A stretch of 64,000 bases of DNA. Source: Microvirga lenta. GTDB lineage: Bacteria; Pseudomonadota; Alphaproteobacteria; Rhizobiales; Beijerinckiaceae. The DNA is taken from positions 81,748-145,747 of the forward strand of contig NZ_JAJBBR010000014.1 in assembly GCF_020532555.1 (NCBI RefSeq). The letters run 5' to 3'. The position numbers and the translations under genes were made by a program. The stretch's first letter is position 1; every line of letters starts with the position of its first letter. This document shows, piece by piece, positions 35,546 through 43,964 of the stretch. A model generated the notes under the pieces. That model was not told the DNA's origin. It ran no database searches and worked only from the letters and a program-made list of their open reading frames with translations.

Positions 35546-37099
35546 ATGACGATTCTCTCCCGCAGGACCCTGCTGCAAAGTCTCCTGGCCACCGCCGCCA
35601 TGCCCGCCTTGGCCCAGCCGAACGGCGTTCCCGGCCCGAATCCCTTCCGCTACGAGGATGTGGTCAGCCGGGCGCGCGAGCTCTCCAGGGCTCCCTACGA
35701 GGCCCCTCCGGCCCAGCTTCCGGAGCCTCTCAACGCGCTCAGCTTCGACGATTACCGGGACATCCGCTTCAATCCCGACCGGGCCCTCCTGGGAAGCGCG
35801 GGCGGACCGTTCCGGATGCAGTTGTTCCATCTCGGATTCCTCTACCGCCGCCCTGTCACGGTGAACGTGCTGCGGGACGGGGTGCCGACGCCGGTCCCCT
35901 ATCAGCGGGAATTGTTCAATTACGGCCGCAACCGCATCGAGCGCCCGCTGCCGGTCAACCTCGGCTTTGCAGGCTTCCGCCTCCATTACCCGCTCAACGA
36001 CCCGAAGGTCCTCGACGAGGTGATCGCCTTCCTGGGCGCCAGCTATTTCCGCTTCCTCGGCATGGATCAGAAATATGGGATCTCCGCCCGGGGGCTGGCC
36101 ATCAACGTGGAAGGCGGCGAGGCGGAGGAGTTCCCGCATTTCCGCGAGTTCTGGGTCGAAATGCCCAAGCCCCACGCCGAGCGGGCGACGGTCTTCGCCC
36201 TGCTCGACAGCCCCTCCGTGGCCGGGGCCTACCGCTTCCACATCTACCCCTCGAAGGAAACCACCGTCGAGGTGACCGCCACGCTGTTCCCCCGGCAGAG
36301 CATCCCGAATGTGGGTCTCGCCCCCCTCACCTCCATGTACTTCGAGGGTGAGAACGACCGGCACCAGACGGACGACTTCCGGCTCGAACTCCATGATTCG
36401 GACGGGCTCCTGATCCAGTCGGGCGCCGGCGAATGGATCTGGCGCCCCCTGCGCAACCCCGAGCGCAAGACGATCTCGTCGTTCCAGGACAACAACCCGC
36501 GCGGCTTCGGCCTGATGCAGCGCGACCGGGTCTTCGAGAACTATCAGGACCTCGAAGCCTATTACCACAAACGGCCCGGCTACTGGGTCGAGCCCATGGG
36601 CGACTGGGGCGAGGGCCAGGTGGAACTGGTCGAGATCCCGACGCCGGACGAGACCCACGACAACATCGTCGCCTATTGGCAGCCGAACCAGCCATACGAG
36701 CCGGGACAGGAGATCGCCATTTCCTACCGGCTCCGCGCCGTGGCGGCGGTCGGAGGGATGCACCCGGGAGGCAAGGCCATCAACACCTTCCAGGCCCCTC
36801 CCCGCGCCAGCGGCACGAACGCCCCGAGCGACCCGACCCACCGCCGCTTCATCATCGACTTCGCGGGCGGGAACCTGCCCTATTACCTGGGCGACCCGGG
36901 ACAGGTGCAGCTCGTCCCTTCCACCTCGGCCGGGACGATCACCCACACCTTCATCGTTCCCAACGATCACACCAAGGGCTTCCGGGCCGCCATCGACGTG
37001 AAGCTCGAGCCGGGACAGTCCACCGATCTGCGGGCATTCCTCAAGGCCGGGAACCGGACCCTGACCGAAACCTGGACCTATCCCTGGTCCGTCGATTGA
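35546..37099 (+). CDS. Periplasmic glucan biosynthesis protein, OpgG/MdoG-like
   Basis: 517 residues with an N-terminal export signal containing S-R-R-T-L-L-Q (possible Tat) and cleavage after A-L-A. The OpgG domain shows L-G-F-A-G-F-R-L-H-Y-P, F-L-G-A-S-Y-F-R-F-L-G, Y-G-I-S-A-R-G-L-A-I, F-A-L-L-D-S-P-S and E-W-I-W-R-P-L-R-N-P. The C-terminus reads L-T-E-T-W-T-Y, closer to OpgG than the OpgD-like paralogue at 22147-23724. OpgG is needed for the beta-1,2-glucan backbone in E. coli with OpgH, yet no opgH is adjacent. The about 200 bp upstream contain T-rich stretches and no gene. Confidence 0.87.
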   Translation: MTILSRRTLLQSLLATAAMPALAQPNGVPGPNPFRYEDVVSRARELSRAPYEAPPAQLPEPLNALSFDDYRDIRFNPDRALLGSAGGPFRMQLFHLGFLYRRPVTVNVLRDGVPTPVPYQRELFNYGRNRIERPLPVNLGFAGFRLHYPLNDPKVLDEVIAFLGASYFRFLGMDQKYGISARGLAINVEGGEAEEFPHFREFWVEMPKPHAERATVFALLDSPSVAGAYRFHIYPSKETTVEVTATLFPRQSIPNVGLAPLTSMYFEGENDRHQTDDFRLELHDSDGLLIQSGAGEWIWRPLRNPERKTISSFQDNNPRGFGLMQRDRVFENYQDLEAYYHKRPGYWVEPMGDWGEGQVELVEIPTPDETHDNIVAYWQPNQPYEPGQEIAISYRLRAVAAVGGMHPGGKAINTFQAPPRASGTNAPSDPTHRRFIIDFAGGNLPYYLGDPGQVQLVPSTSAGTITHTFIVPNDHTKGFRAAIDVKLEPGQSTDLRAFLKAGNRTLTETWTYPWSVD

Positions 37100-37194
37100 T
37101 CGTTCCGGCGGCCGGAGATCTTGCCAAGGACATTCGGAGCGCGCAGAAGCTGGCATGAACGGCGGATCTCCTGCCGGATGAGGGATTGCTGCGC

Positions 37195-38208
37195 ATGAAG
37201 CCGAATGCTTGCCTGGCTGGAATGTTGGCCCTTTGTCTCGGCTGGGGCGCGGATCGCGCCCTGGCGCAGCAGCCATTGACCGAGGTGACCTTCGGGACGA
37301 ACTGGATCGCGCAAGGAGAGCACGGCGGCTATTATCAAGCGGTCGCGGACGGGACCTACGAGAAGTACGGCCTTAAGGTCACCATCGTGCCCGGCGGCCC
37401 GCGCGCCAACAACCGCATGCTCATGACGGTCGGCAAGCTCGACTTCTACATGGGCGGCAGCATGATCCAGGCCTTCTCGGCGGTCGAAAAGGACATCCCG
37501 ACGGTCGTTGTCGCCGCGCATTTCCAGAAGGAGCCCCAGGTGCTCCTGAGCCATCCGGGGCAGGGTTTCGATACGTTTCCGGACCTCAAGAAATCCAACG
37601 ACATCCTCCTCTCGAAGGACGGCTTCGCCACCTTCTATCAATGGATGAAGGCGGAGTTCGGCTTCAAGGACGAGCAGGTGAAGCCCTACGGCTTCAACCC
37701 GGCTCCCTTCATGGCCAACAAGAAGGCCGTCCAGCAGGGTTACGTCACATCCGAGCCGCTCACCATCGAGAAGGCGGCGGGCTTCAAGCCCAACGTGTTC
37801 CTCCTGGCCGACCATGGCTTCAGCACCTACTCGACGACGGTCGAGACGCGGCGCGAGGTGGTGGAGAAGAACCCCGACCTGGTGCAGCGCTTCGTCGATG
37901 CCTCCACGATCGGCTGGTACAATTATCTCTATGGCGACAATGCCGAGGCGAACGCGCTGATCAAGCGCGACAATCCCGAGATGACCGACGAGCTCCTGGC
38001 CTATTCGGTTGCCAAGATGAAGGAGCACGGCATTGTCGATTCCGGCGACACCGCGACCCTCGGCATCGGCGCCATGACGGATGCGCGCATGAAGGACTTC
38101 TTCGACAAGATGGTGAAGGCGGGCCTGTTCAAGGCTGATCTCGACTACAAGAAGGCCTATACGCTCCGGTTCGTGAACAAGGGCGTCGGGCTGAACCTGC
38201 GGCACTAG
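37195..38208 (+). CDS. ABC transporter substrate-binding protein, NMT1/THI5-like
   Basis: 337 residues from the ATG at 37195 with a signal peptide (cleavage after A-L-A-Q region, about residue 25). The fold is the NMT1/THI5/SsuA-like type: F-G-T-N-W-I-A-Q-G-E-H-G-G-Y-Y-Q-A near the start and P-G-G-P-R-A-N-N-R. Such receptors bind thiamine precursors, sulfonates, riboflavin, nitrate or pyrimidines; the ligand here cannot be named. The ATPase and permease genes follow on the same strand, so this is a complete importer. It is preceded by opgG, with a 95-bp gap that holds no gene. Confidence 0.9.
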   Translation: MKPNACLAGMLALCLGWGADRALAQQPLTEVTFGTNWIAQGEHGGYYQAVADGTYEKYGLKVTIVPGGPRANNRMLMTVGKLDFYMGGSMIQAFSAVEKDIPTVVVAAHFQKEPQVLLSHPGQGFDTFPDLKKSNDILLSKDGFATFYQWMKAEFGFKDEQVKPYGFNPAPFMANKKAVQQGYVTSEPLTIEKAAGFKPNVFLLADHGFSTYSTTVETRREVVEKNPDLVQRFVDASTIGWYNYLYGDNAEANALIKRDNPEMTDELLAYSVAKMKEHGIVDSGDTATLGIGAMTDARMKDFFDKMVKAGLFKADLDYKKAYTLRFVNKGVGLNLRH

Positions 38209-38231
38209 GAGTGGCGGCCCTGCCGCGAGCG

Positions 38232-39011
38232 ATGACCGAGGCCGTCCCGCCCCTCGTTTGCCTGCAAGGCGTGACCAAGGTCTTCGCCAGCGGCGTCACC
38301 GCCCTGTCCGATCTCGATCTGGACGTGCGGCCGGGCGAGTTTCTCTCCCTGCTCGGCCCCTCGGGATGCGGCAAGTCGACGGCCCTGCGGATCATCGCCG
38401 GCCTCGCGCATCCGACGAGCGGATCCGTCGCCTGGCCGGGCGCCGCGGCGCAGGACCACCGGGGCGAGATCGGCTTCGTCTTCCAGGAGCCGACCCTGAT
38501 GCCCTGGGCCAACGTGGCCGACAATGTATGGCTCCCCTTGCGCCTGCGCGGCGTCTCGAGGCGCGATGCGGCCGGGAGCATTGCGGATGCTCTCGCCCTC
38601 GTCGGCCTTGAAGGCTTCGCCGCAACCTATCCTCGCGAACTCTCCGGCGGCATGAAGATGCGCGTCTCCATCGCGAGAGCCCTCAGCCTCAAGCCGCGCC
38701 TGCTGCTGATGGACGAGCCCTTTGCAGCCCTCGACGAGATCACGCGGTTCAGGCTGAACGACGACCTCCTGCGGCTCCAGGGCGAGTTGGGCTGCACCGT
38801 CGTGTTCGTGACCCACTCCATTTACGAGAGCGCCTATCTCTCCAACCGCATCGCGATCATGTCGCCGCGGCCGGGCCGGATCGTCGCCGAAATCGAGGGC
38901 GCTGCGCGCAACGAGCGCGGCACGGACTTCCGTACGAGCGCCCGCTATGCCGAGCTGTGCCGGCGGATTTCGCGGCAGCTCGAAGCGCCCATTGCCGGTG
39001 CATCGTCATGA
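38232..39011 (+). CDS. ABC transporter ATP-binding protein (SsuB/TauB-like)
   Basis: 259 residues from the ATG at 38232; a GTG at 38211, three bases past the previous stop, is an alternative. Walker A G-P-S-G-C-G-K-S-T lies near residues 45-53, Q-loop F-V-F-Q-E-P near 90, signature L-S-G-G-M-K near 140, Walker B L-L-L-M-D-E-P-F-A-A-L-D near 160 and the switch His in V-T-H-S. This arrangement is typical of nitrate/sulfonate/taurine-type importers. The stop overlaps the start of the permease gene (ATGA). It energises the importer fed by the upstream binding protein. Confidence 0.93.
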   Translation: MTEAVPPLVCLQGVTKVFASGVTALSDLDLDVRPGEFLSLLGPSGCGKSTALRIIAGLAHPTSGSVAWPGAAAQDHRGEIGFVFQEPTLMPWANVADNVWLPLRLRGVSRRDAAGSIADALALVGLEGFAATYPRELSGGMKMRVSIARALSLKPRLLLMDEPFAALDEITRFRLNDDLLRLQGELGCTVVFVTHSIYESAYLSNRIAIMSPRPGRIVAEIEGAARNERGTDFRTSARYAELCRRISRQLEAPIAGASS

Positions 39012-39841
39012 AACCGGCGAATGTCACGCCACGCGGTTTCCTCAGGCTGCTGCTGCCGGCAGCCGTCCTCGCCATCGCGGTCGGGACGTGGGAGATCTAT
39101 GTCCGCGCCGCTGCCGTGCCGCCCTACATCCTGCCTGCCCCGAGCCTCATCCTGTGGACGATGGTCGCGGATTGGCCGCTTCTGTCGGCATCCCTGCTGA
39201 CCACCCTCAAGACCACGCTCCTGGGCCTGATCCTGGCCGTCGTCGGCGGCGTGGCTCTGGCGGTTCTTTTGAGCCTGTCGCGGATCGTGGAATATTCGCT
39301 CTATCCCTTCGCCGTGGTGCTGCAGGTCACGCCGGTCATCGCCATCGCACCCCTGCTCCTGATCTACATGCCGCAGGATGCGGCCGTGCTCGCCTGCGCG
39401 TGGCTGGTGGCATTCTTCCCTATCCTGTCGAACACGATGCTGGGCCTCCATTCCGTCGACAGGAACCTGCTGGAGCTTTTCGAGCTCTACGGCACCTCGC
39501 CCCTGCAGACCCCTTGGACACGCTTCCGCGCGCGTCTCAGGGCGCTCTGGATCCTGCGCCGCCCGGCGGCCCTGCCCGCCTTCCTCACCGGACTGCGCAT
39601 CGCCGGCGGCCTTTCCCTGATCGGCGCCGTCGTCGCCGAGATGGCGGCAGGCTCGGCGGGAGCGGGATCGGGTCTCGCCTACCGCATCATCGAGAGCCAG
39701 TACCGGCTCAACATCCCGCGCCTCTTCGCGGCGCTCGTGCTCCTGGCGCTGACGGGCGTGATCGTCTTCCTTCTCCTCTCCGCCTTCGCCCACTTCCTGC
39801 TGCGGCGATGGCATGAAAGCGCCTTGGCGCGCGAGGCATAG
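39008..39841 (+). CDS. ABC transporter permease (SsuC-like)
   Basis: 277 residues from the ATG at 39008, which overlaps the ATPase stop (ATGA). Six hydrophobic helices are visible, with the EAA-type coupling region L-F-E-L-Y-G-T-S and R-I-A-G-G-L-S-L-I-G-A-V-V-A-E-M in the late middle. It belongs to the binding-protein-dependent permease family that pairs with SsuB-like ATPases. It ends 15 bases from the convergent FAD/Fe-S gene. No substrate can be assigned. Confidence 0.92.
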   Translation: MKPANVTPRGFLRLLLPAAVLAIAVGTWEIYVRAAAVPPYILPAPSLILWTMVADWPLLSASLLTTLKTTLLGLILAVVGGVALAVLLSLSRIVEYSLYPFAVVLQVTPVIAIAPLLLIYMPQDAAVLACAWLVAFFPILSNTMLGLHSVDRNLLELFELYGTSPLQTPWTRFRARLRALWILRRPAALPAFLTGLRIAGGLSLIGAVVAEMAAGSAGAGSGLAYRIIESQYRLNIPRLFAALVLLALTGVIVFLLLSAFAHFLLRRWHESALAREA

Positions 39842-39856
39842 GCCTTGTCCGAAGGC

Positions 39857-42820
39857 TCACAGGTCGCAGAACTTCTCCACCAGTTCGGCGACGTGGAGCG
39901 TCTGACGACCGGTCCCCTGCTCGATCTGCTCTCGGCAGCTGAACCCGTTTGCCAGGATCAGCACATCCTCATCCGCCTCCCGCACCATCGGCAGCAGCAC
40001 CCTTTCACCGGCCGCGAGACCGACATCATAGGTCTCGGCCGCGAACCCGAAGGCCCCTGCCATGCCGCAGCAGCCGGACGGCAGGAAGCGGTAGTCGAGA
40101 CCGAGGCTGTCGAGCAGGTGGCGCTCGCCTTCGGTCTTGATGACGGCATGCTGGTTGCAGTGGATCTGCACATAGGCCCTGCCGCCGCCTCTCGCGACGT
40201 TCAGCTCCTCGGCCTGTTGGCAAAGAAAGTCGCTGAAGAAGACCGTCTGCTCCTTCAATCGCCTGGCACGGGGATCGTCCGGGAAAAGGCCCGTGAGTTC
40301 ATCCTTGAAGGCCGCGACGCAGGCCGGTTCGAGGCCGACGATGGGGGTGCCGTCCTCGATCTCCACATGAAGGGTCCTCATGGTCTGCCGCCACAGCCGC
40401 TTCGCCGTGGGCAGCATCCCCTGATCGTAGAGCGGACGACCGCAGCACAGGGGGCGGTCGGGGATCGTGACCTCGTACCCCATAGCCTCCAGCACCCGCG
40501 TGGCGGCGATTGCCGTCTCGGGGCGGAAGAAGTTGTTGAAGGTGTCGGGCCAGAGCAGAACCCGGGGCCGATCCGTCGGCGGGTTGCGGCGACGTCTGAA
40601 CCAATCCGTGAAGGTCTGGTGGGCGAAGGCAGGCATGGTTCGCTGCTGATGGATGCCGCCCAATGCCTTGGTGACGTTGCGCAGCAGCGGCATCTGGGTG
40701 GTGAGGTTGGCGAGTCGCGGCGTCTTCGAGCCCAGCCGGGCCCACCAATAGATCAACCCCATCGTGTAGGCCGAGCGCGGACGCAGCCGCCGCTTGTAGT
40801 AATGGGCGCGGAATTCGGCCTTGTAGGTCGCCATGTCCACGTTGACGGGACAATCGCTCTTGCAGCCCTTGCAGGCCAGGCAGAGCTTGAGCGCATCCTC
40901 GACCTCGTCGCTGCGCCAGCCTTTCGTCAGCGGCCCGCCGTGCAGCATCTCGAACAGCATGCGGGCCCGGCCACGGGTCGAACTCTTTTCCTCGTGGGTC
41001 ACGAGGTAGCTCGGGCACATCACCTGGTCCTTGCTGTCGTGGCGGCGGCACTTGCCGACGCCGACGCAGCGCTCGACCGCACCCTGGAAGCCGCCCTCCT
41101 CCTCGAAGTGGAAGTGGGTGTCGAGCTTCGGCGGCCGATAGCTCGGGCCGAGCCGCAGGTTGGACGTGATCGGGTAGGGATCCACGATCTTGCCGGGATT
41201 CATCCTGCCCTGCGGATCCCAGATGGCCTTGAACTCGCGGAAGGCCTGGATCAGCTCCGGCCCGTACATCTTTTCCAGCAGATCCGCGCGGGACTGACCA
41301 TCGCCATGTTCCCCCGACAGGGATCCGCCGTAACGCACCACGAGATCGGCAGCTTCGTCGAGAAAGCGACGCCAGGTCTCGATCCCCTCCTCGCTGTCGA
41401 GATCGAAACTGACGCGGCAATGGACCAGACCATCGCCGAAATGGCCGTACATGGGCGAGATGTAGCCGTATTTGTCGAAGAGAGCCTTCAGATCGCGCAG
41501 GTAATCGCCGAGGCTTTCCGGCGTCACGGCGGTGTCCTCCCACCCCTCCCAGGTCTCGGGCCTGTCCGGCACATAGGCGCTGCCGGGAAGCCCCGCCCGT
41601 CGCACCGCCCAGATCCGCTCCTCCGCCTCGTCCCGGCAGATCAACTTGGCCTCCGCGTGCGGCAGAGCCTCGAACTGCGCGACGAGCCGCCGCCCCTTCT
41701 CGGCGGCCTCCTCTTCGGTCTCGCCGCCAAACTCCACCACCAGCCAGTCGCAGCCCTGCGGCAGAAGATTCATGTCGCTCTCGTGCAGGTGCTTGCGCAG
41801 CATCGAGTCTACCAGGAAATGGTCGATTCCCTCCACGGCCAGCGGCTCGTGCTCCAGGATGCGCGGCACCATATCGGCAGCCTGGAAGATGTCGGGAAAA
41901 CCGATGATCACGAGTACGCGCTCGCGCGGGCTCGGAACGAGCGCGAGCGTCGCTCCGAGCACGGTGACGCAGGTGCCTTCCGTTCCGACGAGAGCCTTGG
42001 CGATATCGAAGCCGTTCTCCGGCAGCAGCTTGTCGAGATCGGCATAGCCCGAGACCCGTCTCGGAATTTTCGGGAAACGCTCCCGTATCAGGTCGGCATA
42101 CCGGCGCCGGAAGGCGTCGAGACTCCGGTAGATCTCCGCCCGCCGCCCACCCGCCGCCAGGATGGAGCGCAGTTCGGAATCGCTGGTGGGGCCGACGCTG
42201 AGGCGCAGGCCGTCATAGGTCAGGATGTCCAGCGCCTCGACATTGTCGGCGGTACGTCCCGCCTGGACCGAATGCACCCCGCAGGAATTGTTGCCGATCA
42301 TCCCTCCCAGGGTGTTGTGGCTGTGCGTGGCGGGGTCCGGTCCGAAGGTCAGATGGTGGCGCTCGGCCGCGTCCCGAAGGGCATCGAGAATGCAGCCCGG
42401 TTCGACCCTGGCCCGCCGCCGCTCCGGATCGAGCTCGAGAATGCGGTTGAGGTATTTCGAGAAGTCGATCACCACGGCCGTGTTGCAGGTCTGACCTGCC
42501 AGACTCGTGCCGCCCCCTCGGGCCACGAGCGGCGCCTCGTGCCTGCGGCAGACCTCCACCGCCTTGACCACATCCTCGGTCGTCTTCGGCACGACGACGC
42601 CGATCGGGACCTGACGGTAATTGGACGCATCGGTGGCGTAGAGCGCCCGGTCGCCGTTGCTGAAGCGCACCTCGCCCTGGATGGCGGCTTTCAGTTCGTG
42701 CACGAGGGCGTCCGGATCGGGCGCGGGGATCGAGGCGCTCTTGATCCTACCGCCCGGCGTCCACCGGCGTCGACGCTCCTGTAGGGAGCGGCGGGAATCC
42801 GTCTTCAGCACATTCGCCAA
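39857..42820 (-). CDS. FAD-linked, (Fe-S)-binding 2-hydroxyacid dehydrogenase (D-lactate/D-2-hydroxyglutarate type)
   Basis: 987 residues from TTG 42820, selected because AGGAGG lies seven bases upstream; GTG 42811 is possible, and the ATG at 42874 lies inside the preceding gene. N-terminal FAD_binding_4 domain with A-R-G-G-G-T-S-L-A-G-Q and I-G-N-N-S-C-G-V-H; then an FAD-oxidase C domain with Y-G-H-F-G-D-G and G-E-H-G-D-G. Next a Fe-S part with C-V-G-V-G-K-C-R and C-L-A-C-K-G-C-K-S-D-C-P. The C-terminal CCG domains (C-C-G-R-P, S-G-C-C-G-M-A-G) complete it. It oxidises a D-2-hydroxyacid to a 2-oxoacid and feeds electrons to the quinone pool. Last gene of the operon. Confidence 0.9.
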   Translation of the reverse strand: MANVLKTDSRRSLQERRRRWTPGGRIKSASIPAPDPDALVHELKAAIQGEVRFSNGDRALYATDASNYRQVPIGVVVPKTTEDVVKAVEVCRRHEAPLVARGGGTSLAGQTCNTAVVIDFSKYLNRILELDPERRRARVEPGCILDALRDAAERHHLTFGPDPATHSHNTLGGMIGNNSCGVHSVQAGRTADNVEALDILTYDGLRLSVGPTSDSELRSILAAGGRRAEIYRSLDAFRRRYADLIRERFPKIPRRVSGYADLDKLLPENGFDIAKALVGTEGTCVTVLGATLALVPSPRERVLVIIGFPDIFQAADMVPRILEHEPLAVEGIDHFLVDSMLRKHLHESDMNLLPQGCDWLVVEFGGETEEEAAEKGRRLVAQFEALPHAEAKLICRDEAEERIWAVRRAGLPGSAYVPDRPETWEGWEDTAVTPESLGDYLRDLKALFDKYGYISPMYGHFGDGLVHCRVSFDLDSEEGIETWRRFLDEAADLVVRYGGSLSGEHGDGQSRADLLEKMYGPELIQAFREFKAIWDPQGRMNPGKIVDPYPITSNLRLGPSYRPPKLDTHFHFEEEGGFQGAVERCVGVGKCRRHDSKDQVMCPSYLVTHEEKSSTRGRARMLFEMLHGGPLTKGWRSDEVEDALKLCLACKGCKSDCPVNVDMATYKAEFRAHYYKRRLRPRSAYTMGLIYWWARLGSKTPRLANLTTQMPLLRNVTKALGGIHQQRTMPAFAHQTFTDWFRRRRNPPTDRPRVLLWPDTFNNFFRPETAIAATRVLEAMGYEVTIPDRPLCCGRPLYDQGMLPTAKRLWRQTMRTLHVEIEDGTPIVGLEPACVAAFKDELTGLFPDDPRARRLKEQTVFFSDFLCQQAEELNVARGGGRAYVQIHCNQHAVIKTEGERHLLDSLGLDYRFLPSGCCGMAGAFGFAAETYDVGLAAGERVLLPMVREADEDVLILANGFSCREQIEQGTGRQTLHVAELVEKFCDL

Positions 42821-42851
42821 GAGGCACCTCCTCTCGCATTCCGATCGCGGC

Positions 42852-43949
42852 TCATACCGCGAAGCGTTCGGCATCCGCGTGCTTGAACGTGAGTCCGTGG
42901 CCGGGTCGCGACAGATCCGGCCGGATGAACCCGTCCTTGGCTATCGGCGCTCCTTCGAAGAGCATCTGCTCGATGCGGGCGTGATCGTGGAACCACTCCA
43001 CATGACGCAGCCGCGGGGCCGCACAGCAGACCGGGAGATGGAGCGCGGGTGCGGTATGCGCAGACAGCGGCAGCGGCTGGGCATCGGCCAGGGCCGCGGC
43101 CTTCAGGAACCCGGTATAACCGCAGCACCGGGTCGCATCCGCCTGGAGCACGTCGACGGCGCCCGCATCCATCATCCGCTTGAAATAGAACGAGTCGTAT
43201 CCGTATTCGCCGGCGGCAATCTCGATGGGGGCCGGAGCCCGGTCCCGCAGGAGCCGCAGGCCGTCGAGATCGTCGCTGGAGACCGGCTCCTCGAACCAGA
43301 TCACGCCGAGGTCGGCGGCGCGCTCGGCAAACATCAACGCCTCCTTGCGGTCGAAGGCGCCATTGGCATCGATCATCAGGGCAGCATCGCCGATCGCCTC
43401 CTTTGCCAGCGTCATGCGGTCCATGTCCTTCCTGGGCTCGCTGCCGATCTTCATCTTCACGAAGCGGCAGCCATCCTCGTGCACCCAGCGACCCAGCTGC
43501 TCCTTGAGGCGGTCGTGGGAATAGGTCGTGAAGCCGCCGCTTCCGTAGACCGGCACCTCATCCCGCGCCTGACCGAACAGCTGCGCCAGGGGAATCCCCA
43601 GAAGGCGCGCCTTGAGATCCCAGAGAGCGACATCGACCGCGGAGATTGCCGTCGCCGCGATCCCTCGCGAACCCAGATTGCGCATCTGCGCCACCATCGC
43701 CTGCCAGAGACGCGGAATGGCAAAGGCGTCCTCCTGCATGAGAACAGGAGCCAGGGTCGAGGCGATCAGAGGCACGGCAGCGAGCGTCGAGTAGGTATAG
43801 CCCAACCCGGTCCTTCCGCCGGCGGCGATCTCGACCGTGACGAGGGTCGTGCGCTCCCAGGCGAAGGTGCCGTCCGCCTCGGGCGCATCGGTCGGTATGC
43901 GATAGGCCCGAGCGGCGACCTCCTCGATCGGTGCTTCGACCCGGCGCAT
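42852..43949 (-). CDS. Mandelate racemase/muconate lactonising enzyme superfamily protein (MR subgroup)
   Basis: 365 residues. Catalytic residues line up with mandelate racemase almost position for position: K165-M-K167 (KxK), D194, E220 and E248 as metal ligands, D271 and H298 as the Asp-His dyad. This identifies the MR subgroup, which includes racemases and acid-sugar dehydratases. Substrate identity cannot be fixed, since galactonate, rhamnonate, tartrate and mandelate enzymes share these residues. It lies 15 bp after the thiamine-diphosphate gene and 31 bp before the FAD/Fe-S gene, all on the minus strand, so the three act as one operon. Confidence 0.9.
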   Translation of the reverse strand: MRRVEAPIEEVAARAYRIPTDAPEADGTFAWERTTLVTVEIAAGGRTGLGYTYSTLAAVPLIASTLAPVLMQEDAFAIPRLWQAMVAQMRNLGSRGIAATAISAVDVALWDLKARLLGIPLAQLFGQARDEVPVYGSGGFTTYSHDRLKEQLGRWVHEDGCRFVKMKIGSEPRKDMDRMTLAKEAIGDAALMIDANGAFDRKEALMFAERAADLGVIWFEEPVSSDDLDGLRLLRDRAPAPIEIAAGEYGYDSFYFKRMMDAGAVDVLQADATRCCGYTGFLKAAALADAQPLPLSAHTAPALHLPVCCAAPRLRHVEWFHDHARIEQMLFEGAPIAKDGFIRPDLSRPGHGLTFKHADAERFAV

Positions 43950-43964
43950 TGCGCGCCTCCCGCC

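Noticed and set aside
37195..39841. Naming the importer as nitrate, taurine or thiamine-precursor specific
   Set aside because: The NMT1/THI5-like receptor family covers all of these and no linked enzyme identifies the ligand.
39845..42784. A 979-codon frame opposite the FAD/Fe-S dehydrogenase
   Set aside because: Shadow of a real gene with complete FAD and Fe-S motifs on the minus strand.
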